Positions 48,201-56,400 of a DNA stretch of 64,000 nucleotides are shown here, piece after piece. The DNA is taken from the NCBI GenBank assembly GCA_941918925.1, contig OW799233.1, positions 9,788,001 to 9,852,000 on the forward strand, in the 5' to 3' direction. A model generated the notes under the pieces. It ran no database searches and had not been told where the DNA came from. It was given only the letters and a program-made list of their open reading frames with translations. The position numbers and the translations under genes were made by a program. How positions within the stretch are numbered: the stretch's first letter is position 1; each line of letters starts with the position of its first letter. This DNA comes from Phyto melanocephala. Lineage: Eukaryota; Arthropoda; Insecta; Diptera; Rhinophoridae.

Positions 48201-48909
48201 CCGACAGTGTAGGTACGTACCTACATACATGTATGTGGATGCATCTTTATGTACATACATACATACATACATACATACATACAAACATACATACATACAT
48301 AGATACATACATACATACATCAATATTAGAACAAATTTAAACCGTAATAATTAGTATTTATTAATAGAAACACAAAAAAAGTGTTTGAAATTAAAAAATA
48401 TAAATATGTATATAACTACCTACCTACCTATTAGATAATTAAATAAATATGCATAACAAAACAAAATATATAAAAACAAACAATTCACAGTAAACAGAAC
48501 AAAACCTTCAACAAAAAAAAAACATACACAAACACAAGCAAACGCAAAACAAGAGATATTGCTAGAATATTCTATTTAAGAAACTTTCAAATTAAAAAAT
48601 ATGACCGTCAAGTGGTAAGAAAGAACTATCATTAACTTACCTTCTTCCAATCGTACGTTCATTAGACTCATCACAATACGATATAGCTGGCCGATTCTTA
48701 GCCACCAACTGACCATTATTATCATTTTCAGATTCAATTGGTGAAGGAGTCGTCACAGCTATATTTTCATTGGATGATGGGGTTGTAAGTAGTGAAGGTT
48801 CAATATTTGCTGACGCTGCAGTTGCAACAACAATTGATGTCAACATGGTGAAATGCAAAAGTGATTTTCGATAGTTGCGTACGATATTCAAATCATGTTG
48901 AATGCCCAT
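36245..48909 (-). CDS. PEK: PEK / PERK, ER-membrane eIF2alpha kinase (EIF2AK3), five coding exons
   Basis: Exons on the minus strand are 48641-48909, 39164-39911, 38923-39102, 37899-38852 and 36245-37699. All have GT/AG borders with matching phase and together give 1,201 aa, close to fly PEK. PERK senses unfolded proteins in the ER lumen and phosphorylates eIF2alpha to lower translation. Residues 1-35 include a signal peptide ([18 protein letters not shown]). The luminal beta-propeller-like sensor follows ([23 protein letters not shown]), then a membrane segment at about 551-579 ([20 protein letters not shown]). The kinase has the glycine loop GRGGFGVVF (661-669) and AIK (Lys683). It has a long acidic insert, HRDLKPSN (about 1023-1030), DFG (1043-1045) and an activation-loop GTHLYMSPE. 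All catalytic residues are present. The insert holds a repeated DSC(I/V)(I/V)FRSES motif. Intron 1 is 8.7 kb and transposon-filled. Upstream untranslated exons are not excluded. Confidence 0.95.
40270..40379 (+). mobile_element. hAT 3' end relic
   Basis: AAACGGGTTTTCTTAAAATG, ACCGAAACCGGTTGTTTT and the terminus AATAATCGATCGCACTA resemble the right end of the element at 25747-26644 (CCGGTTTCTTAAAATAGTCG..AATAATCGATCACCCTA). The terminus has drifted and no left end or target duplication is visible. Confidence 0.5.
40523..40625 (-). mobile_element. DINE-1-like 3' end fragment
   Basis: Read on the minus strand it ends with a GTGAAGTGTATATAAG subterminal repeat, the hairpin ATTCGGCACGGCCGAAT, and ATAGCACACTTGTTTT. 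It is truncated at about 40625 next to a (GTAT)n microsatellite. Confidence 0.65.
40649..40705. repeat. (GTAT)n-type microsatellite, imperfect
   Basis: A run of TATG/GTAT units with a few substitutions (GTGT, TTTA, GCAT). It lies between two DINE-1-like 3' ends and is followed by an A/T-only block to about 40790. Confidence 0.85.
40791..41399 (-). mobile_element. DINE-1-like (Helentron-associated) element, complete termini
   Basis: On the minus strand the element runs from TTATACCCTTCACCTGTGG to ATTCGGCACGGCCGAAT-ATAGAACTGTTACTTGTT. The subterminal inverted repeats are ATACCCTTCAC and GTGAAGGGTATA, and the 7-bp stem hairpin ATTCGGC-ACG-GCCGAAT sits 12 bases from TTACTTG. The interior has TCCGACCCCATAAAGTATAT, a GTCY block (GACCGTCTGTCCGTG), CGCCCCATAACTTTCTGAGA and an A/T-only block. 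This matches the DINE-1 architecture of drosophilids. There is no coding sequence. Confidence 0.75.
41425..41460 (-). other. tRNA 3'-half-like sequence (B box)
   Basis: The minus strand reads CGTAGGTTCGAATCCCACTA, with a perfect GGTTCGAATCC B box and a nearly paired T-arm (GTAGG/CCCAC, one mismatch). No matching acceptor or D-arm lies in the 70 bases before it, so it is a fragment, perhaps a SINE remnant. Confidence 0.3.
41480..42160 (-). mobile_element. DINE-1-like element, interrupted by a MITE
   Basis: The right arm (42097-42160: ACGGAATGACAAACC, ACTGTGAAGGGTAC) and the left arm (41480-41688: ACACGGACAGACGGACAGAC, ATTCATAAGCTTTTAGAAAC) rejoin to the usual sequence once 41689-42096 is removed. 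The hairpin end is missing. Confidence 0.6.
41689..42096. mobile_element. MITE with GGGCCAATTCAAAGT inverted repeats
   Basis: The ends are GGGCCAATTCAAAGTGG and (reverse complement) GGGCCAATTCAAAGTAG. Imperfect inversion continues for about 50 bases (GTACTAT..CATATTA on both sides). TAT flanks both ends, so the target duplication is short (2-3 bp). The 408-bp interior has two CTCTCAGAGAGAAT palindromic units. Its insertion into a DINE-1-like copy fixes the order of events. The superfamily is undecided. Confidence 0.75.
42485..42563. mobile_element. Palindromic MITE, copy 2 (left half)
   Basis: It reads GGCCAAATTACGGCATTCGA and continues to TATACCTAAAGCACAGCGAA, as in 32958-33083, then stops at the midpoint. 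The right half is lost. Confidence 0.65.
42992..43062 (-). mobile_element. DINE-1-like 3' end fragment, diverged subfamily
   Basis: ACAAGTAAAATTTATATATA, TTTGGCTATTTGGAATCTTA and TCTACCCTTTACTGTGGCAG follow the order of the 3' end in reverse, but the hairpin arms are degraded. The similar end at 44095-44138 points the other way. Confidence 0.4.
43081..43553 (-). mobile_element. Tc1-like element, 3' end and transposase fragment
   Basis: The terminal repeat CAGCTGTGTTCGAAATGATA follows a TA (43079-43080), the Tc1 target. Inside, the minus-strand frame gives [20 protein letters not shown], then [20 protein letters not shown]. This aligns to Tc1's FQQDNDPKHTS..W(P)AQSPDLNPIENLWAD. The catalytic region is degraded (the Asp after QQ is lost in this frame). 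The 5' end of the element is not visible, and it abuts the mariner-type relic at 43578. Confidence 0.65.
43578..43990 (+). mobile_element. Tc1/mariner-type transposase relic 6, catalytic core deleted
   Basis: The N-terminus is readable as [25 protein letters not shown] (HTH), then [20 protein letters not shown] and HHRDQQLNI. The frame then jumps directly to the C-terminal [27 protein letters not shown]. About 200 residues with the whole DDE core are missing between them, so the copy is an internal-deletion derivative. Confidence 0.72.
44095..44138 (+). mobile_element. DINE-1-like 3' end fragment
   Basis: ACTCGGCCAAATATATCACT followed by CTTACTTGTTT resembles the hairpin and end of the family, with one arm decayed. 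Confidence 0.4.
44147..44273. mobile_element. Palindromic MITE, copy 3
   Basis: ACAAATTACGACATTCGATA at the left and GTTCGAATGCCGCAATTTT at the right are the inverted ends of the 32958-33083 family, in inverse orientation. The centre keeps GCTGTGCTATTGGTATAGAG. Substitutions are more frequent than in copy 1. Confidence 0.65.
44421..44850 (-). mobile_element. Helitron relic, family D
   Basis: On the minus strand the 3' end reads GCAAAGCGGGCCGGGTCTAC followed by TAG|T, giving CTAG before a host T. The 5' side has CTAGAGAACGGCCAGACCGA, a block like the 5' interior of family A (TAAACGGCTGGACCGATTT). The 5' start has decayed to GTATAAAAATGAATTG. There is no tandem array. Confidence 0.5.
44851..46906. 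other. PEK intron 1, nothing recognised
   Basis: AT-rich intronic sequence. It has a (TATG)n run near 45466-45485 and a perfect A-run of about 22 bases near 46524. I see no transposon ends or coding pieces. Confidence 0.45.
46907..47570 (+). mobile_element. Non-autonomous Helitron, family A (independent copy in PEK intron 1)
   Basis: It starts TCTATATATATAAAAATC after a host A and ends GCACACCGGGTATTAGCTAG before a host T, exactly as in 18983-19627. Flanks differ, so it is a separate insertion. The body holds about three to four diverged units (GTGGGCGTTGCACC, GTGGGCGCGGTACC). The ends are highly conserved with the other copies. Confidence 0.8.
48233..48322. repeat. (ACAT)n microsatellite
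   Basis: A long run of ACAT/CATA units with few interruptions (ACAA, AGAT), flanked by more TACATGTATGT-type sequence. It lies in PEK intron 1. Confidence 0.9.
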
Positions 48910-50589
48910 ATTTCTTTTCTCGTCAACGGAAGGTAATTTTATAAACCGATGTCGTTATTTCCACGACAAAACAGTCACACAGTCAACATTTAAAACTTTT
49001 TTTCGTTTCTCTACGATCCTAGACATAAACACAAGTTAAAAGTAATTACCCACAAAGATACGAAATTCAATTCACACAAATCAATCCCTACAAAAATTGG
49101 TGTTACCACCACAATACACCTTTTTATAAATTAAAATCAAGACAATGAAAATTTTAAAGAAATTCATGCATTGTGTTTCTATTAAAATTTTTTGTATAAT
49201 TTTCTTCGCAAATGTTCAAGTTTTAGTTATACATATTTCGATATAAGAGGCTACGTGTATGTAAGGTGAAAAAGCGTAATAGCACGAAGACGGAATGTTA
49301 AAATTTAAATAATTTGTTGTATTTGTACTTTGGAGCACCAAAAACAAACCACGACATTAGGGACGTAGAGTTTGTTAATGCTCTTCTATACATTATTTTC
49401 TTCACACTTTTTGCAACTACAAACACAGTTTCACGGCAATAATTATTATAAGCACAGCTGGCTAATAATGTTTTAGGAATTTGATATTTTAAAACAATTT
49501 TTTTAAAATAAATAAAAAAGAATTAAGAAATTAGCACTTCTTGGGCAATTCAGTTTCACAACAGAAATAAAGTTATGTCAAGTTTATTATTTGTCAAAAA
49601 AATTAAGGAAGTGTTCGTTAACATCAAAATGCAACTGTGTAAAAAAGTAAATATTGTTGAGTTTATTTTTAAATAAGTGGTGGATAATTTGCAAGCTTAA
49701 GATGGCCATATCGATATGATTTTTGCCTATATTTTTGAGCATGACGTTTTTAATGGGGTTGTTCGCGCATAAATCACAAAAAATTTTAATTTTTATTTAA
49801 TTTAACTTTTTAATCCTTTAAATTTGAACTTACGAAGACTAAAATATACCTTCAATTATTTATTTTAATTGATAGTTCACTGCTTCTTCATCTTTAAGTA
49901 ACCCAAATCACTGCAGCGCATTCACCTCCTCAGCTACTAAATCCTTCAGACATCGTTTGTACGTTAATATGATTTGCTTTAAATTTTATTTTTACAGTTT
50001 TGACTTAACATGTTCTTGTGATTCTTCTTCTTTTTAAAAAGTTTTATTTATTAAACTGATTTTAAGTTTTTATATTTCTTTCAATTTCTTTTCTAGTTTC
50101 TTTACTTTTATAATTTTTTTTTTTTTGTTTAGAAAACTTTTCTTCTTATTTACACAAAAAATAACTTTTATTAACTACTTTAATTATATCTGGACAGCTT
50201 TGAAAAAAAATTCAATAATTTGATGCAGCGAACACCTTCTTGCTACTCACTCTATCAAACTCACTTAAAAAACTGTTTTCCTATAAGTTCCCTCTTCTTA
50301 CCTTCCTTAAATTTTCTGACAATTTATTCCTGCTAATGTTACATATTTTTTTTTTCAACGCAACCTTATTATATTTCTTCTATGCTCTCCCCCGTTTTGA
50401 CATCAATAATATCAACTAAAAAAACTAAATCAATCAATAAAACTAAAAAAATCGATTTTCGTTTGAAAATTTTATGAAAAACATCTAAGCAGTTGTATTT
50501 TGGTGCTTATAACTCAGATAGTTTTAAACAGATTTAAAAGTGTTTCTTAAAAATAATTTTTGACAAGACTTATAATTTTTGACGTATCG
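48910..50589. other. PEK 5' flank, presumed 5' UTR and promoter side
   Basis: This is non-coding sequence upstream (minus strand) of the PEK start codon. I see no confident TATA or initiator element. It is rich in T-runs at 49,970-50,170. No RNA gene or repeat was identified before the dispersed repeat at 50590. Confidence 0.35.
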
Positions 50590-50765
50590 AAAAATTATTA
50601 AGCAAGGCATATCCATAAGGTATATGCAACGGCGAATTGATACAACAAAGCAACTTTTCATGAGATGTTTTGTGTCAAGGCCAATTCGTATATCAGGGAT
50701 GGAAAAGTTGTTTTTACATATTAAATATAATAAAATTTGGTTAAAAAAGGATATAATTGTTTAAA
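50590..50765. repeat. Dispersed repeat shared with 1-150
   Basis: GCAACGGCGAATTGATACAA, CAACTTTTCATGAGATGTTT, GTCAAGGCCAATTCG and TTTGGTTAAAAAAGGA line up in order with the first 150 bases of the window. The class is unknown. Confidence 0.45.
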
Positions 50766-50805
50766 ACACATTATTAATGACTCAAAAGCAGCAAATATAT
50801 ATAAA

Positions 50806-52300
50806 CTAGCTAATACCCGGTGTGCTTCGCCACCCCAAATTTTAGTATTTAATTCATATGGCAGGTGCCACGCCCACTATTGTTAATGCACCCATTTTTT
50901 CCATAAATGTTTATTTGAATATTAAAGCTGCTCTTGCAAAATTTTACTACTCTAATCGATTTCGATTTCCAAATATACGAATTTTAGTATATAATTCATA
51001 TGTTGGTGCCACGCCCATTACTGATAATGCACCCATTTCTTGCCTAAATGTTCATTTGGGTGTCAAATTTGCTCTTGTAGAATTTTAGTACTCTAATCGA
51101 TTTCGTTTTCCAGATATACAAATTTTAGTATTTAATTCATATGGCAGGTGCCACGCCCACTATTGCTAATGTACCCATTTTTTACAAAAATGTTTATTTG
51201 TATGTCAAAGTCGTCCTTGCACAATTTTAGTACTCTAATCGATATCGTTTTCCAGATATACAAATTTTAGTATTTAATTCATATGTTGGTGCCACGCCCA
51301 CTATTGGTAATGTACCCATTTTTTCCAAAAATGTTTATTTGGATGTCAAAGTTGCCCTTGCAAAATTTTAGTACTCTAATCGATATCATTTTCCAGATAT
51401 ACGAATTTTAGTATTTAATTCATATGGTGGGTGCCACGCCCACTACTGATAATGCACCCATTTTTTCCAAAAATGTTTATTTGTATGTCAAAATTGCTTT
51501 TGCAAAATTTTAGTACTCTAATCGATATCGTTTTCCAGATATAAAAATTTTAGTATTTAATTCATATGGCAGGTGCCACGCCCACTATATCTAATGTACC
51601 CTTTTTTTCCAAAAATGTTCATTTGGGTGTCAAAGTTGCTCTTGTAGAATATTGGTACTCTAATCGATATCGTTTTCCAGATATACAAATTTTAGTATTT
51701 AATTCATATGGCAGGTGCCACGCCCACTATTGCCAATGTACCCATTTTTTCCAGAAATGTTTATTTGGATGTCAAAGTTCCTCTTGCAAAATTTTAGTAC
51801 TCTAATCGATATCGTTTTCCAGATATACAAATTTTAGTATTTAATTCATATGGCAGGTGACACGCCCACTATTGCCAATGTACCCATTTTTTCCAGATAT
51901 GTTTATTTGGATGTCAAAGTTGCTCTTGCGAAATTTTACTACTCTAATCGATTTCGTTTTCCAAATATACGAATTTTAGTATTCAATTCATGTGGCCACG
52001 CCTACTATTCCAATTCCGCCCATTTTTTACCCAAATGTTCGTGTGGATGTCAAAGCTTACCGTACTTAATTTGAAGACTCTACCTGCATTAACTTTCGTG
52101 ATATATAACATTTAATACTTATTCTTTAATAGGGCGTGGCACCACGCCCACTTACAATTTCAAACGAAAGTATAGCCTATAGTTCCTTCCAGACATACAG
52201 AAAGATTCTGTGAAAATTTCAAGGAAATCGGTTCAGCCGTTTAGCCGTCTATAAAGCACAAACAAACATACAAACATACATTGATTTTTATATATATAGA
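50806..52300 (-). mobile_element. Long non-autonomous Helitron, family A
   Basis: Read on the minus strand it starts TCTATATATATAAAAATC (52300) and ends CACACCGGGTATTAGCTAG (50806). It sits between a host A and a host T (complement of T 52301 and A 50805). The 5' interior matches 18983 and 46907. It is 1.5 kb because the internal array has nine units against three or four in its relatives. There is no Rep/helicase coding. Confidence 0.82.
50855..52010 (-). repeat. Tandem array, nine units of 141-142 bp, inside a Helitron
   Basis: The anchor GCCACGCCC (or one-base variants) falls at 50867, 51008, 51150, 51291, 51433, 51575, 51717, 51859 and 51995. That is steps of 141-142 bp, with a last step of 136. 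Each unit carries TTTAGTATTTAATTCATATG, GGCAGGTGCCACGCCCACTA, TGTTTATTTGG(A/G)TGTCAAAG and ACTCTAATCGAT(A/T)TCGTTTT. Long open frames here are repeat read-through (142 is not a multiple of three, so they break). Confidence 0.9.
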
Positions 52301-52619
52301 TTAAGCACATTTATTATCAAAAAAGTACACTCAAGTTAATTGTTTAATACAGAATTTAAAAGCACATTTCCCTTCCCTGCATTAATAAAGCAAATTCAAC
52401 CAATTTTGACATAAAGTCTCCCCATCAGCTGGGCTGATAATTTCACCTGTATGAATTCGCCTTGTTATTAAGGAGCTTAAAATTTTTGATGTAATAAAAA
52501 AATCTTTCTTTGTTGCCTATAACTTTGCCAGCTAGTAACGATCTGTACAAAATTTTTCCTTAGAAAAATTATCATAGGAAAATTTTTAATTTTTGAGGTG
52601 AAAATAAGGAAAAAACAGA

Positions 52620-52766
52620 AGCAGGCGTGTTTGTTTGCTCATATCTCAGGAAGTAATTGGGCGCGAATGCTTATTTTCAATACCGATCTATCCCCAAATA
52701 TTTCTGATATCGCACACGGGTCTTGATGATGTCTTCAAAAACAGTAATTTCAACTTACTCACGGAC
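52620..52766 (-). mobile_element. DINE-1-like internal fragment
   Basis: GCTCATATCTCAGGAAG, CCCAAATATTTCTGATAT, ACACGGGTCTTGATGATGTC and TCACGGACAATGC follow the order of the middle of the family (compare 35690-35850). Neither end is present. Confidence 0.5.
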
Positions 52767-53464
52767 AATGCAAATATATCAATAAAAAATTTATCAGGTG
52801 TTAGTTGGCACGCGGTTTGTTATTATGCATTAAATATCAAAAAATATGGAATTAAGCTGCAATTAAAACTTATAAACGGAATTAAACTGCAGTAAGAATT
52901 TCGATAAATTTGATTCTACTCGAAAAACGGAACTGAGACGAATTCACTTTTTATTAAAATTAAAGATTTTTATATTTATTGTAATACCTTTTATAAATAT
53001 TAAAATAGCAGGTTAAGAACTTCAACAAAGAATTTTTGAAAAAATAATAATAGTATTTTCTAAACATGGTGTATCAGTGAAAAAAATATAATCTAAATAT
53101 GTATATTTAAAAGTAGTATGCAGAACAAGGCGTGAGTTCGCCTTGATGTATAATAAATTAATATATTTATTGAAAATTAATGAAAAATTTTCAGACCAAA
53201 TGCCGTGTATATACGATAACAAAATGGCCAAATAAAATATACATTTTAAATATAAACTAGATATTAACTTATTATTATAAAAAAATATATATATCTAGTA
53301 TACAATTAAAAAAAATAATCAAAACCTCTAAAGGTGCTTAATTTCTATATAAGAAGTAATATATAAAATTATTTATTTTATTATATGTAGGCTTTGAATT
53401 TATATTTCTCCGCTAAAATCTGTAGCTGTTTTAGATGGTTCAAGTTTGGTAAATGGGCTTTCTA
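52767..53464. other. Nup358 3' flank
   Basis: AT-rich non-coding sequence downstream (minus strand) of the Nup358 stop codon, presumably holding its 3' UTR. Nothing else is recognised. Confidence 0.4.
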
Positions 53465-56400
53465 TTAATTGTTAGCCTCGCGTTTCTTGCAGTTTGCAAT
53501 GCTCTCTTCTAGTTTCTTGCTGAATTCTGTAGCCAATTCAACATTTTTGAATCGTACCGCAAATTTCTCAAGTTCAGGAGTATTCGATTCGGCATAATTC
53601 AAAGCAGCCCAAACGAAACTTTTAGGGTCGTTATTAAAGTTACTGAAATGAAAATCTGCATTTACGACATGATTTAATACTAATTTAAATATTTGTTCAC
53701 GTCGCATAACCAAGCGATAACTTTGCCTGGCTGGATGTAAAAGAAGTTTTAATTCACCAACACCTGGAAGTCAATAAATAAAGTATTTATATAGATTTTT
53801 AATACTTTTAAATAATTTCTATTTACCTCTTTCCTTCCATTCTTTATTAGTGGAATCCCAACGATACAGTTTTGCTCGCTCGCCAAATAATTTAGTCTCA
53901 TCCTCTTCACCGGTTGTGACAACAATTTCATTAGGCAATTCTATGATGGAATCATAATGGGGATCGTAATTATCATCACTTTCATCACCGCTGCCAACAC
54001 TTTTCTGTGATTCATTTGCCTTTGTGGTAGATGCATTTCTATGTAAAGTATCCTGAACTTTGGATGGCTTCTGGAAACTTTGGAAGGCATTTTCATTTGT
54101 TAAACCTATAAAACCTCCTGTGCTATGTTTTTCCTTTGATTTCGATGTCAAGGTAGAAGTGTTTAAGCTGTCCTTGGACAAAGTAGCAAAATCAACTGAG
54201 GCCGTCGAAGTTTTCGACAAATCGGTAAAAGTAAACGATTTATTATCACCTGTATGTGGCTCTGGGTTATTTTTGGCTGCCAAACTGGCAAAGTCTAAAG
54301 CTTCCGTAGATGTATTGGATAAATCGGCAAAAGTAGTACCAGCTGACGATGTAATAGTGTCTTTAGTTACACTACCAAATTGTGGCAAAGTCTGGGAGCT
54401 ACTGCCAAGTATTGAGCCTTGTGTATTGTTTGCACCGACATCTTCAAAGCCAGAAGTATTTGTCGATGAGCCAAATATGGAATTTCTAGTGCCATTCGTG
54501 GCACTAGTAATACCAAATATCGATTTGGTGGTATCATTACCTGTTGAACTACTTCCACCAAAAACAGGGAGTGCAGTTCCAAATACTGCCTTTCCACCAA
54601 ATATTAAGTTCGACTTTGTGCCATTACCGACATCGAAGACTGACTTTGTCTCTTTTTGGTCAGTCGACATCGTTGAATCAATAGAACTTGTGTTGGGAGC
54701 GTCTCCAAAAATGGCTGGTTTTTGGCCAAAAACGATCTTGTCCTTGGTTCCACTAAAAATCGATCCTCCAGAAACATTTAAAGCCCCAGTAGAAGCTTTT
54801 GAGCCAAATAAGAAACCTCCAGATCCTGTTGCTGCAAACGGCTTATTTTCTTCGGCTGATTTGGTAGTGCTGTCAAGGGCTGCCGTAAATGAAAATATTG
54901 ATTTTTTTGGCTTCTCTGTTACAGCTGTAGTTGTGGATACGAAAGCTGCAGAATTAGATTCATCAGAAACGGCAAATATATTGTCATTAATTTTTGTAGT
55001 TTCCGCCGGTACAGATGCTGGAGAAAGAATGCTTTTTTTTAGAAACATCTTGTTGGCATTTGTCTTATTCAAGCTTAATGCTGGTAATTCCATAATATTT
55101 AATGAATTCTCTGCATCATCCTTGTGAATGAATTCCGTGTTTTTAACCTCAGCGAATACAAATTTATCAGGATCACAGCCACGACATCCTGTGCATATTG
55201 AATTGGCCGTGAAGAATTCATACGGCAATTTTAATTTTTCTGCCAATTTTTTATCCTCGTTACTTATGCTTAAAATTGAAGTCGGCGGTTGGATATTAGT
55301 GGGAGTTGTTATGGAAGTATTAACTGGATGCTCAATAACTTCAGCAGTTCCATCTAGTGCTTTCTTAACGACAGCCATAAAATCATCAGCGATTTTTTTT
55401 GTCTTGAAACGTAAAGAGAATTTTTGCAGTTCCACAGAACCTTCGCTGAAATCGTTGGCCATAAATAGCCAAGATTTGTCATCTTTCCTTGTATAATTAA
55501 CATCTTCATTTAGAATATGATTGAGGCATATTTTCAAAATTTGTTCACGTCTCATTACCACACGTGTTTTTTTGGTTTCCTTGTGACGTAATATCTTGAC
55601 ATTGCCTAAACCTCTTTCCTTCCATTCCCCATCATTATAACGATATAACTTGGAACGCTGCACATAAAGAAGGTCTTCATCTTCTTCGCCTGTTTTTACT
55701 TCAATCTGTGAAAAATGTAAAAAAGAAATTATATATATATATGTTCCCGTCGTTCCTATAAGGAGCATAGGGCTTCAAAAAAAAGAAATTAGTAAAATAA
55801 TAAAATTGTAACATACATATGGGCTTACAACAAAAGACCGTGCAGCTCGATTTGTTTTAATGTTAAACTAAATATGAAACTACTTATGTTCTATATTCGT
55901 ACATACAAACAAAAAAAAAAAAAAGAAATTAGAACAAGATATTTTTTATAAAAGTTATAGATTCTTACGTTCGGAATATTTTTGTCAGGTCAATATACGA
56001 ATATTATATGTAGGAAAATAGAATAAAAATAAAGTAATTTGTTAACTTACCTTATCCGGCAATGGTATAACTGGTGTGAAATAGGTGTTATTTTCTTCCT
56101 CTTCATGATATTCAGCTTCGCCATCATCGTCTGCGAAATCAGCATCAACACCACCGTATTTTACGGGACTTTTACCGGGTTTTCCGTGATTCTTGGGTTT
56201 TAAAGTAAAACTAAATTCTTTTTTATCCAATGAAAACTTGCTTGGAACCGATTCTCCATCAACTGCAGGAGTGGCTGATGACTCCACAGCTTTAGAGGAT
56301 AAACTAAAACTAAATGTTGATTTACTCAAACTTGAGCTGTCGGTTACAGCTGTTGTTGTGGCAGAGGTTGGTGTAAATGAAAACATATTGCTGTTTACAT

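Larger units (their letters stand above)
39912..48640 (-). other. PEK intron 1 (8.7 kb), transposon-rich
   Basis: The donor is AAG|GTAAGTT (48640 side) and the acceptor TTTATTTTTAG (39912 side). Phase 2 at the donor matches the next exon, giving [12 protein letters not shown] across the junction. The intron holds DINE-1-like pieces, a hAT end, MITEs, a Tc1 end, a mariner relic, two Helitrons and microsatellites. The other PEK introns are only 61-199 bp. Confidence 0.9.

Noticed and set aside
50855..52010. CRISPR-like regular repeats
   Set aside because: The units are 141-142 bp direct tandem repeats without unique spacers, inside a Helitron in a eukaryotic sequence.
50858..52074. Several 74-79 aa frames beginning MAGATPTI or MAGDTPTI
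   Set aside because: They are read-through of the Helitron tandem units. The period is not a multiple of three, so frames end when the phase shifts.
54060..55127. 355-aa plus-strand frame
   Set aside because: It is antisense to the FG-rich exon of Nup358, whose coding is supported by domains and splice sites. The antisense frame has no motif and only reflects codon bias.
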